From the NCBI GenBank assembly GCA_905221615.1, contig CAJNDT010005915.1, positions 375,501-439,500 on the forward strand: a stretch of DNA of 64,000 bases. Reading direction: 5' to 3'. The translations under genes were made by a program, and so were the position numbers. Of this stretch, positions 24,176 to 35,384 are shown in pieces. Origin of the DNA: Symbiodinium sp. CCMP2592 (taxonomy: Eukaryota; Sar; Dinophyceae; Suessiales; Symbiodiniaceae). The notes beneath the pieces are model-generated. The model did no database searches. It worked only from the letters and a program-made list of their open reading frames with translations, and was not told the DNA's origin. The stretch's first letter is position 1; every line of letters starts with the position of its first letter.

Positions 24176-27100
24176 ATGTCTAGAGGCAGTCCGATCTTGC
24201 AGGAAGCAGACAAGGCGTTGGCGACGGCCAGCAAGGCACATCGTTCAACTGCGCTGGACTTGTGGCCTGTGCCTATACACATGCTTTGCGTAGCCCCTGA
24301 CCTTGCAAAGGCGTTGCAGCAAGCGCGGGACGCATCAGCAAGGGCGATAGCCCACAATGGCATCGCTCGAGCCCACCTGCTGGCTCGAGAGTTCCTCAAG
24401 GCTGAAGAGGCAAATACCCTGCTGTCTTGTAGGTTTGGGATTTGATGATTCTGATGCTGATGCGTCTGCGAAGTTGCAAAGTACTGCCAGGCAGCAAACC
24501 TTGGGGTGGAAGCTGCTCGTGGAGTTGGAGCCTCAAGGACTGTTCGGAAGTTATGCGGTGTCTTGCCGTGTCCAAGACTCAGGCAAAGGACTCCTCAGAT
24601 GTACTGGCCCACTGCATCGCCGCCAAGGATACTACTGGCTGTGCAATCTTGTAGGCCTCGGCTTCGTAGGGCGTCCACCAGAGGGGTCCAGGCGTTCTTG
24701 GCGCATTTCCGACTTGACGATGCCTTCCAAGCAGCAGAAGCTGCGGTTTCACTCGCCTGCGACCAAGGGCGAATTTTGCTCCATCTGCTACCGGCTTCTG
24801 CCACATCTTTCCCTTCACAGGCGCAGCAGAAGGGCAAGTCGATTCAGGCTGCGGCGCTGACCGCACGAGCGCAGGCACCGGGACCGCCTCACAAGCACAG
24901 CAGTGCCGATGAAGCAGACGTGATGCAGCAGGTCTGCCTCGCCAGAGACAAGAAGCAAGAGGCTAGCAAGGCGGACATTTTCAAGCACTGCGGCATCTCA
25001 AGAGTTTGAAGATCTGGCCGTGCGCAGAGTTGACACGAAGTGCCTGGAGGTTGCAAGGCAAGCTGCGGCTTTGTTCAGAGAGTGTGGAGAGAAAGGTGGC
25101 GAGGCCGTTTCTGCCGGTCTGATGCTTCCCTTGCATCACATCACGAAGCTTGGCCTGAGAGGCAATGGCCTTGGAGGTTTTGGTCCGAGCATGCTTGGTG
25201 GCGAAAAAGGGCAACGAGGCTCTCCGCGCTGCAAACGAGGCGAGGAATATCTGCAGAAGCTCAAGGCTTTTCCCCATCAGGAACATGATTGCGCACTTGT
25301 TCTGAGCCCTGAACTGCTGAGAGGCGCTGGCGCTGTGTCAAGACGGAGCGGACGCTGAGTCCAGATCGCTGCTCCTAGTTGCCAAGACAAAGCAGGCAGA
25401 GCAACTGGAACACTGGCACGAGTAGAGGACGCAGCTTAGGCAAGCTTGAAGCTGCTAACTTCTTGCAGGCCCTTGGAGATGCCCAGGAAGCCCAAGAAGC
25501 GGTCCAGAGCTCAGATCTCGATCACGCGATTGCCAACGATTGCCACAGCTACAGTAGCGTTCAGATGCCGCCAACTGCAGGCTCAGAAAGCAGTCGCTCT
25601 CTTCGAGAAGACAGACAATCGGCAGATGCAGGCTCCAAAATAGCCCGGCTTCTTGGGTTCTGAAAATGGCTGATTGGTGGCACCATGTCAATGCTTGAAG
25701 AGAAAATGTGTGTTTGCTTCAGGGTTCAGCCGAAATGTCGAGACTGGAGCTACCTGCCACTCATCTTCCCCTGGGCTTGATGCCACGCCCAAGAGGGAAA
25801 GAGGTGCATGTCCGGCTTTACTTCCGATCCGACGCCGCTGGCATAAGCAAGGAATGACGTAATTATGGGCGTGCGCTCCCATATTCAAGTTGGCATGCCA
25901 TGACTTGTTGTAGCAAACATACATGTCCGGGCTTGGAGCTGGAGCATCAGGCTGTTGTCCTTGTCACTGCCACCATCGAGCACCTAGATCGTGGCCAACG
26001 GACAGCATGAAGTCGAAGGACCAGCATACCGTGTTGGAGAGGAAATCCTTGCACTCAAAGTACTCAAACCAGTGCCAAAAGTGATCTGGTTCTGTCTTGG
26101 CAACATGGAACATGTTGGATTTCTTTGATAGCGTATTGGCGGAGGCTCCACATCAGCAAACAACGCTAACAGATAAGCAGTGGCTTAAGGACGGAAGGTA
26201 TGTCGGCACTGTGAGGGAAGCGATGAGAGACCGAGCTGCACATTTAGCCAAAGGCGGAGTCCCATGCCCGGAGTCAGTGGTCGGGCTGGAGCAAAAACAT
26301 GTTGGAGTTTTGCATGTTCTAACCTTTAATGGACTGTGTGTGGCTGCACAGCAGCTTTAGTAGACCGTCCGTGGCCACGTGCCTGTCTGTCGTGCCCGGA
26401 AGTGGTTGGGCACAACCACATCGCGTGATTTTTGCGTCTGCGTTAAGGATGTAATTCAATGCGCTAAGCCCGTTGTTCTCACTTGCCACTCACGCAGGCA
26501 GTCTTTCATATCTTCTTTACAAACCCGGCTGAAAATGCTTTGAAGCAGCAACTCCGACGTGCCGATTGGGGTGACGGAGCCCTGACTTCCGAGAGCAAGC
26601 CCATTTTCCGAGTGCAGGGCATCACGCTGAAGCAGCTGGCTGAAATCTGCTTTGCAGGTGGGACCTCATGAGTTCTGAGTCACTGAGTCTTAGAGATGTC
26701 GAAGCGGCTTCAAGGCGGTGACAGCATCGACGGTGGAGGGCTCAGGACGCTCAGCCGTGGCCTGATGTCGAAATTGTGCGCTCCCAGGTTGGCAGTACAC
26801 GAAAGAAGCTCTGGAATGCTTTCGTGAAGTGGGCCACAAAAGTGGCGAGGCCTGGGAGGGTGTGCCGCGATGCCAATGTGCCTTGAGTGGAACTACCCGT
26901 GCGCAGGCAACCACGTTGTGCCAAATCGCAGCAGCACATGTGGACAATGGCTCGTGCGACCGCCTGGCACGATTGGAAAGTGTTTCAAGCCCAAGCCAGC
27001 TTACAGTTCAGCGGACTCGGCATAGTCATGGAAGGAGGAGGCTCTTCGCATCGCAGAGGAAGCGGTAACCCTCTGTCGCGACAACAACTTCAGGCACCTC

Positions 27101-28050
27101 TACGGCAAGACAACTGACCACAGCCAACGACAGCTCTGCCAGGACGCAGCTGGGGGCCACACTCAGCGTCATGGCGAGCGCGCACGTGGCCCAACTCCCG
27201 ACAGCCCGCAGCGATCAGCAGGAGGGTGGGCATCGCTATTCACAATTGGCACTAAACATGGCTGGCAGTGGCGTTTAGTCACCTCGGCCGCTCAAGGAAC
27301 AGCAGATCAACTGGAAGGCCCGATTGGCCGGCAAAGAAGCCCTTGGAATACAACAGAGCGTGCCGCGCCTACGCAGCCGACGCTACTGACAGGTACAGTA
27401 GCCCACTTCAGTGCTGACCACTGGCTCAGGTTGGTGATCGTGTCGGTGAAGCACAGACATTGAAGAGCTTGGCATCTGCTTTCCTGAACTACGGAAATGC
27501 AGCTGAGGCACAGTCGGGTCGCGTCGGAGAGGAAGCAGCTATGTGTTTCTGAAATGCCATAGACTGATGAGCAGCACACGTGTGATGTGGCATTCTGGGC
27601 ACACTGCTGCGACACTTGATGAAGACGCGAGAAATCAGATGCATTGAGCTGTCTTGTTCATGGCAGTGCCTGCTGTGAACATAACGTAGATTGACTTGGA
27701 TGTTTGCTGGCCCTTGTAAAGGCTCGGGCAAAAGCCAAACTTGCTGTTGACATTGGCAAGGCCGGAAACGAAGTCAAGTCGTAGTCTCCATACACGGAGT
27801 GGACAAGCGAGATGCTCAGGAGATTGGGAACAAGCAGATAGAAGGTGAAAACCTATTGCTGGTCGCCCAGTCGAAACTCCATGAAAACAAGGCCGGAGAT
27901 TTCCAGCAGTCCGGAGTTTGATCTTGTTGACAGTCTTGCTCATGTGGGCAGGAAGAAGGGGCACGTCTTGCGAGACTGTCGGAGAAGCTCCTTCGCGAAG
28001 CAGGCCAGTGTGCCTGCGAAAGAAGCAGAGGTGATAATTGCTTTACGCTG
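24176..28050 (+). CDS. TPR-repeat protein, many short exons (possibly decayed)
   Basis: At least ten fragments with the TPR helix-turn-helix pattern follow one another on the + strand in changing frames. Examples are KALQQARDASARAIAHNGIA near 24310, DDAFQAAEAAVSLACDQG near 24720, CLEVARQAAALFRECGEKGG near 25045, KKGNEALRAANEARNICRSS near 25206, LEAANFLQALGDAQEAQEA near 25446, AQKAVALFEKTDNRQMQA near 25580, YTKEALECFREVGHKSGEA near 26800, KEEALRIAEEAVTLCRDNNF near 27038, GDRVGEAQTLKSLASAFLNY near 27436, and LLLVAQSKLHENKAGDF near 27852. Motif order and strand are constant, as expected for one gene with one or two TPR helices per exon. TPR arrays bind proteins; the partner is unknown. Exon ends were not resolved for most pieces, and some frames hit stops quickly, so it may be a pseudogene. 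Confidence 0.55.
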
Positions 28051-30388
28051 CAGTCGCAGTACAAGTGGTGCCACGGAGTAGTACCTTGTTGGCTTTGCAC
28101 AAATAGACTCCAGCCTATCTCTTTTCAAAAGAGCGCTCGTCCCGGAATGGATGGTCCTGGCAAAATCCAGCGAAAATCAATGAAAATCAGGTTTGTCTGA
28201 ACACGCATCCTTCTTCTTGAAGGCTTTACTGCTTTGAGGTATTGCTAAGTGTTTTTTGGTTGATGTCCGCCTTCCGGAGCTGCCGGAGCGTTGCCCATGT
28301 CAGGGGCCTGGGTGTTTACTGTAGCCTCTTTCATGCAAGCATCGGGAGCAGCGGAGAACTGTGGCTATGCAGGCCCTGTTTACGTGGTGTTCCAACGTAT
28401 GTTGGGTTTTGCAGGTTTGAGTTACGTGAAGCTCAAACCCACAACAGACATGCTTTCCGGAAAAACTGCGAAGCACTCACACGCACACACACAGACAGAC
28501 TCACTCGCACTTGGCACTTGGAGCTTTGTTTCCGCACGCCCGCAAGCAAGCTCGTGGTAACCCCTTTCGAAGCGCGGGCTTCGAATGGAAGGTCTGGTCG
28601 TGTTCCTTTGTACCTGTCGGGTCGGCCCTTTTAGGTCGCTCATTCGTTCTTGAGCTCTTGATCGGCTAGGGAGTAAATGCTTTTCCACTCCGTGCTCCGA
28701 CGTCTCTGTGACAGGAGCTTCGTCTGCTGCTAGAAGTGCCGGAGATGTCTACGATTTCATTCGAGATTATGGAGTCCAGCGCAAGTCCATGGCTCGGTGG
28801 GATTCGGTGAGAGTGGGAGCTGGCCTGTAGGAGCATGCCAGCCCGTGAACTGCAGGGAGACGAAGAAAGACCGGCCAAAGCAGGAAGCAGACATCAAAAC
28901 GGACATCACCATTGACATAGAGGAGACTTTTTGCCTTTTTGCACTTCGGATGAGCGTGCGGCCGGTGCGGCCTGCATTGCCGTCACGCAGGAAGGGAAGC
29001 ATCGGCTCGGATACTTTCACGGTTGGGTCCACGGTGACTGTGACAGACCTCGTGCTTTGTGACCCCAGACCTCAGACGCAGAGCCATGATCCGAGTCACG
29101 CCCTCTTGCAGGCTTTACGGCTCGGGCTGTCCGCCCTCGTGCATAATGCCCTGCGATGTGAGATACTGACACTCGTCCGATCGCTAGTCGGATCGAGTTT
29201 CCGCCAGTAGGCTGCACGATGCCGCGAAGCGAAGGTGTGTGTGTTTACTGTGTCCTGCAGCTTTGTCGATCTTCCGGACGCTTCGCAGAAAAGAGCGAGT
29301 CGCCAAAGTAAGTTGCACTGCATTGCTGACTTGCAGCTTGGGTTTGCTTCACGGCCGTGGTGCACTCTTGCGAGCCGCACACGGCCGCCACACAGCATCA
29401 CGCAGCCGAAATGCTGAGACATTTAGATGCACCCTAGCCTACCTGCCCGAGCCTGCCAGCCTGCCTTGACGCACACAAAACAGCTGCATACCTGTCTTGA
29501 GGCCTGTGTAATGTGTCGATATACTTGCTTCACAATAACAGTACCTGATATTCCTTTTTCTGATTCTGGTTGACTAGCTTCAGATGCCCAGCCTGCTGGC
29601 GACTCAGAAGGGATCAGTGTCTGGGTTGCCACGGCGTCTCCAAGACGACGAAGCGCAGGTATAGGCTGCTTTGTCTCGGTACAGGTCTGAGCTTGCACAA
29701 GAGCGTTCACTCTTAAGATCAGCTATCGTCTGAACAACTGAGGATGTCTTCTTGCACTTGCTCGCTGCGAGGCACCACAGGCAGGCAGTGGTACAAAAGC
29801 TCCAAAGAAGCGGCGTCGGGGACCTTCACTTCGCAAGATCCCCGCGCCTGGGAATGCAAGATCTCGTGCAGCTTCTGTGCTCTTTTCCTGTTCTGGTCTC
29901 GTGAAATTCGCTTCTGATTGAATGCCTCTTTAATCTCATGAAGATCTGCGCAACCCGAAATACGCGAGCATGAACTTTGAACTTTCCTTCTCGACTCTGG
30001 TAGGGACCGGGCCAGACCCTCGGACCCGGATAGAAGTGCGGAAGTCTTGTTCTGGTCGGACAACGTCGTATGCAGAACGAGGACAAGCATGCGGGCACGA
30101 TCGAGGACAAGGGAGATGCCATGTATCAGAGCTTTGAGCTAATGTAGGGAACTTGTCTGGAGTGCTGGGACTTGATCAGCCAGGACTCGTGTCAGCTGGA
30201 TTCTAGATGATTGTTCAAGGCCCATTTCTGGAAGGGGAGTAACGAAAGTAGCAGATGAAGAAGAACAACGGAGCTTGTCTTACAACGGTGACCACGAGAG
30301 AGCCTGTGGCAGCTGCCTTTGCTCATCTCTGCTGCTGGATCGCTCGACATCGTTCTGTATCTTCGCCATGATGAATCGGCATTCCAGG

Positions 30389-30419
<31 letters not shown>

Positions 30420-31617
30420 CCACCCTGAAGTCCTGAAGCTAAGGTCAAAAACAGTGCAAGTGATTCAGCAGGGGGCAGCAGGCCTACCATCGGATCTGCG
30501 GCCAACGAAGACCTCCAATGGTAGGAATGAAAACGTACCTGCATGTGATGAACAAGCTTTTCGGAATGGCACAGGGCAAAGCCAAGAACCCCTCAAATGA
30601 GAGCAGATCGTAGGTCATGATTGTAGGAATACGTGCTATCCCATGTTTGGCTTCGGTCATTCGAGGGTCAGATCAAGTGTGTGCTTCGGCTGGGCATCTG
30701 TCATAGTGTCAGTCGTGAGGCTCCAGCTTTATTGAGAGAGCTCGGCGGCCAGACGTATGAAAACTCACCGTCGGGTGTAGAAGACGATTGACTTCTCTCC
30801 TGCCGGAATGATGCAAGATGTCGGGATAGCGCCCACTTGTGTGCTCCTAATTGCGACATCCACGAATCAACAATACGTGACCACTCGTTGTGACAACTTG
30901 TGTCCACGACTCTACAACTTGTGATGGGACAGTCAAAACCAAGGCAGCATTGGAGGGGCCTCCAATGCTGACCCGCAGAAACGGGAGCGAGCCATGCTGG
31001 CACCTGGCGATGACTTCTTTGTTCCAGCCGGCAATGACAGAACGGAGACCAGTCAGCAAGAGGGCTACTACCAGCGCACCATTTCTGACTGGCGAGGCTC
31101 CAGCGTGCCAGTGAAGTGCTCCAGGCAAGAAACCCACTCGAACAAGATCTCTCAGACTTTTCAGGTTTGCACGCTATTCCGCATGCGGCAACACCGTCGA
31201 GCAACGCAACCAGCGCAAGAAGCTTTCGGCCCGTTGTGCTGCTGACTGTCTCTTCAGAATGTGGGCAGTTTTCGGAAGGCATTGTATCAATCAAACGAGT
31301 GACATGCAAAGCACGGCTGCAGCATGTAGCATCCGGGCACCCCTGACAAAAGGAGAGAGTGCGGTATGCGCCAAAACATTTGAGACCAGCTCCGGTGGAC
31401 CCTTGATGACCCTTGCAACACGCCAAGTGCTAGCAGCCGCTAACAGTTTCAAGAGCAACAACGAATGGCAAAGATGAGCTCAGACGATAAGGTAATTAGC
31501 CAACGAGAAACTTTTCCCCCGCACTGATGCTGTGACAGACCGCGACTAATGAAGCTGATGCAGAGCCCATGTCATACATGAGGCGTAGCTTCGAGGAGGT
31601 CAAGTAACACTGAGGCC
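28051..31617. other. Spacer, no clear gene
   Basis: A (GT)n(AT)n microsatellite lies at about 30390-30419. A minus-strand frame at 29719-30090 (123 codons; for example SLELLYHCLPVVPRSEQVQE) has a balanced composition and might be an exon. A minus frame of 241 codons at 30701-31426 is Ser/Cys-rich without a domain. On the + strand near 30994 the phrase LAPGDDFFVPAGND resembles a cupin strand of the CENP-C/Mif2 type, but it is too short to call. Confidence 0.3.
29719..30090 (-). CDS. Hypothetical ORF, 123 codons, unrecognised
   Basis: The frame contains a charged helix-like part (HEIKEAFNQKRISRDQNRKR) and ends SEQVQEDILSCSDDS. No domain is recognised. It is opposite in strand to all recognised genes here, which lowers its likelihood. 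Confidence 0.2.
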   Translation of the reverse strand: MLVLVLHTTLSDQNKTSALLSGSEGLARSLPESRRKVQSSCSRISGCADLHEIKEAFNQKRISRDQNRKRAQKLHEILHSQARGSCEVKVPDAASLELLYHCLPVVPRSEQVQEDILSCSDDS

Positions 31618-34600
31618 AGAACGTTCCTCATGGGAGGTGATGAGCTTTCAGGAGCTCCTGGAACCAAAGAGGTATCGCTGCAGGCCCTTGTTTAAGCAGA
31701 AGTGGCACTCCAGCTTGAGTTTGTGGCAAGAGGCATATGCAATCGACGAGACGCCGGTCACAAACTCCCAGTTCCGGGAGTTTGTCAAAGAGACGAAATT
31801 CAGGAAACGTTGTCTAGCATGTCCTTGAGTTTCCCCGTGTGTATCGTGCCAGGACGGATGCTGAAAAGTACGGTTGGAGCTTTGTGCTGAACAGCTCCCT
31901 CAGCAAGGCCGAGACTTAAGGGAACTCCGCGGTTGAGCCGCCGGTCCGCCACCGGCTGTGGCACCTAGGCTGTGCTTCAAGAATCTGGGCAGTACATCGA
32001 GAGCGCCCCGCATTGGGCTGGGAGCTCAAAGACTGCCGAGCTGCTGCAATTGCGAAGCCGGGCGAGGTCGCGGTCGAAAAGGCCTGGTGGCGACAACCGG
32101 AAGGGCCTTGAGCTTGGCGATCCCACGTTTGGGGCGGGTTCGGTGATGTTCGCGTCACTGCGTTAGCGACATGTTGCAAGGCGAGACTCCTCTCTAAAGG
32201 ACAGATGGGAAGAATATCCCGTTGTGCACATCAGCTGGACTGATGCAAGCGCCAGCGGCCCCAGACACTTTGGTTTGGAATTCCAAGCAGAAGTGTAATG
32301 CGCGCTGCAGGCCTATTGTGAGTGGGCTGGCAAGCGGCTGCCGACTGAGGCTCTTGCCAGAGTGCTGAAGCGTAGAGTGCAGATCAAGCAACTACTGGCA
32401 TAGGTGTGCTTTCTGGCCATAATGCATGTAATGGTTATGCTTGCTGCCCGGGAAGTCAACCGCTAAGCTAGCTGGTCTGTTGGCAAGTACAGCGACAGCG
32501 CGGCTAAAGAAGCAATTATGTTTTCGCCAGCGGACCGTAGATTTCTCAAGTTTGAAGCGCACTTGGTACCCTGGAAATCGGAACCCAAATTTCTTGACTT
32601 GAAAGGGCTGAGAAAGAATCAATTAGAATCCTACAAAATGAGCGCATGCAAAAACGACTACCGGATTTTCGAGCCCGCACGGTTTGCAGATCAAGTTACC
32701 GGCTTAACAACTCAGGCATGGCATCCTTGAAGCCTCTTCCAAGCCAGACTTCTTGCTTTATGGAGTGTATTCAGCCCCTACCAGAACCGCTCAAGATAAG
32801 AAGTTGAGCCCCTCAATTTCTTAGTTTTAAGATATCAAGCTTTGGAGGGGCTTAATGAGCTTAATCAGTAATAAGCCTTTGTCACACAAGTAAAGAAACC
32901 ACAATAACAAGAAATTCGGTGGCTCACTTTGTTGTTCTAGCGGGTTCTGGGCGTGCCAATTACGGGCGCAATAAGGCCCTAATAGCAGGGGCTGAATAAG
33001 GCTTTGTCCTACAAGAAGTGGCCCCCAGAAGAAGAAATTGAGGAGCTCCAGTTCTGCAATTAACGAAACCGAGCTCAGATGCAAATGCTGCGGGCTCGAT
33101 TCCTCTGGGTGTCTGCGTCTCCTTGTGGAATACCAAATCCAGCCACTCAGTTTCTTGATTCTATTTTTTGTCGAGCGAAGAAACCAGGCGAAGAAAATCG
33201 AGAAGAGCAAAAGAAGAAATTGGAACGCCGAGGTCAGGCTACCTTGGCTTTCAATTTGCGCATTGTTGATTCGTTTCTTTTGCTGCATGGCTGCCCATGG
33301 GGCTCAATTTCTTAAACCAATGATTTCTTGAGCAGTGCTGTCGCTGTAGAATCATGCATCGCTGCATGCGGCTACTAGAGCCAGAGCCTTTGCCCACCCC
33401 ACATCGAATGCTGCGGTGGCTGAAGCGAAGAGCAAATCCTACCGCTACTCCAGCAGACTCACGCTCCAAGGGACCTGACCGTGCGACCCCGGTGATGAGG
33501 CTGAGTGGGAAAATGCTGCTCGAGGGAAGAGAAAGGAGCTGGTGCCCTAGACTATGCTGCCGCGAATCCTGTACGGAGCATGCGGGCAAACATGTCGAGC
33601 TACTGCAGAAGGTCTCTCTACCCGTGGGAGGGGAGATCAGACGTAAGCACGAACGGAAGGCGGGAGATGCAGGCAGGAAGTAAGTTCCGGAATTAGATCG
33701 CAAAAAATGTGCAGGTGGATGATGAACATTTGGCAGGGGCGCTTTCCGCTTGAGAATTCGCTGGAGGTGCCTGCCGACGCAGAAGATCATGGGTTGAAAA
33801 CGGTAGGCGAAGCCTTGGTTTCAACAGCGTAGCGACAGGATGGCTACCACGGCATTAGCCCCGTCAAGGCCCTGCCTGCTGTTTCTTAGCACCTCTTGTG
33901 TGTGTAACTGAGTTGCGGATTCACATGGCCCTTCGCATAGGCTTGTTCCTCGGTCAGCGATGACTGAGGTGTATTTGCATGAGCCATTCTGGGACAATGC
34001 TGGTGTGGGGAACTGGGGCTTGAAGAGAATCAGCAGCATTGAGTAGGTGGGCTGTGTCAGTTAGAACAGGCCGGGCGCCGGGCCTGGTCCTAGTTGCGGT
34101 GCCCGACGGATGCCCGCCGGCCGTAGCTGCGCCTAAGAAGCCACCCTAGTAAGCCCGGGCCGCGTTCTTTGCTTTGGTGCGAGTATCCTTCGCAATGAAC
34201 TTGTCATCTTGTCCAACGCGGCACTGTCTGTGCCGTAGGCAGAGGTCATCTCAGAAGCTTGTACTGCGACTTCTATAGTGCTCGAACATGCTCGAATGAT
34301 CCAAGTTGGTCCTAGTTTTCAATCATTGTCTCTCGTGGAAAACAATGTCTGCACGGTTCAACACGTGTGCATGCTGGGGGCAGCATGCCCGTGGGTCGCA
34401 GATGTCGTGACGACGTGCCGTTTGAGAAGTGCTCCATAACTCTTCTGCGACATTGCCTTCGTAGGCCAGATGTCCAAGCCTGGCGCCAGCCAATCTTGCA
34501 TCTTAAACTCAGTAATTATGTTATGTTTAAACACCTGTCCAGGACATTGTTGTTCCGGAATCAAGGATAAGTATTTTACTTGATCCAACTGCCAAATGGC

Positions 34601-35384
34601 CAACATTGGCCAACAGAACCGGACGTGGAGTTAGCAGATGTTAGCAGTTGATATGCAATGACGTACAAGAGCAAGCAGGCATTTCCGGCAAACTCCTACG
34701 GGCTGTTCTCAACCGCTGGATCTTCAGTTATTCATTCAAATTGATTCGTGAGAAATCCTGTGACTGTTGGCTTGAACGAGGTCGGGAATGTCTGGGAGTG
34801 GACTTCAGATCCCTTTCCAACGCAAAATAGGCCCGGTATGCCAGAGCCCGCCACACCGACCGCGGCTCATTGTTATGAGTTGGCCAGTCGTTTCTGCTTT
34901 GCAAAGGCAGGAGGAACCGCAATGGACACTGAAGGGCGGATCCTTCATTGACAGCCTTGGGGGAGAGTTCAATCACAAGGCCACGAGAAAGATTCCAGCG
35001 CTCTTCTTCGGGACAACCTTGTTGCCCAGAGGCGACCGTCGTGACCCGTATGGGCAACACTGCAGACAGTGGCAGTTACAACACTGGGTTTCGGTGCGTG
35101 CTGACCTTATAGGCCAAGACCACTGGCCCCCGGACGGCTCCACCGTTTCCCGCACTCCTGTGTCTGTCTCTGAGGCAGCTGGCAAAGGAGGTGGTGCGCG
35201 AAAACGCCCTCCCGACCAAAAAATGTTGCAGAAGCTGGCAGAGGACAGTCTACTTCAGTTTGTCCCTTCCTTACCCCTTTCTCCTGCAAGCCTGGAGATG
35301 ATCCAGGATGGTGGCATTGAAGCTGTGCAAGAGTATCTGCAGAAAAGCGGATCCAGTGCCCAGGCGCATAGATGTTGGATCTAG
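31618..35384 (+). CDS. SUMF/formylglycine-generating-enzyme-like protein (SUMF2 type), multi-exon
   Basis: FGE-sulfatase domain motifs appear in family order. 31620-31683 has TFLMGGDELSGAPGTKEVSL. 31733-31803 has AYAIDETPVTNSQFREFVKE. 31853-31907 has TDAEKYGWSFVLNSSLSK. About 32050-32110 has VAVEKAWWRQPEGP. About 32205-32250 has YPVVHISWTDAS. 32311-32349 has AYCEWAGKRLPTE. About 34745-34830 has GLNEVGNVWEWTSD. About 34910-34979 has LKGGSFIDSLGGEFNHK. 35032-35097 has TRMGNTADSGSYNTGFRC. 35175-35384 starts AAGKGG and runs to the stop. Introns use GC (31684, 32251, 32350, 34980), GA (31804) and GT (35098) donors. The FHK-type segment lacks the paired catalytic Cys of true FGE, as in the inactive paralogue SUMF2. 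The EWE...PWG part is not securely found; a frame near 33535-33690 (RSLYPWEGRSD) may hold it. Expected location is the secretory route (family knowledge). The N-terminus is not found. Confidence 0.75.
32350..34740. other. Long intron of the SUMF-like gene with inverted repeats
   Basis: This separates the KRLPTE exon from the GNVWEW exon. CTCAAGATAAGAAGTTGAGC at about 32790 is largely complementary to GGGCTCAATTTCTTAAACC and TTTCTTGAG at 33299-33331, and GAGCCCCTCAATTTCTT (32805-32821) pairs with AAGAAATTGAGGAGCTC (about 33033-33049). A candidate missing exon lies at 33535-33690. The rest shows nothing I recognise. Confidence 0.45.

Noticed and set aside
30701-31426. 241-codon minus-strand frame
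   Set aside because: Ser/Cys-rich with no recognised domain; it overlaps several + frames and lies opposite to all recognised genes, so chance is the simpler reading.
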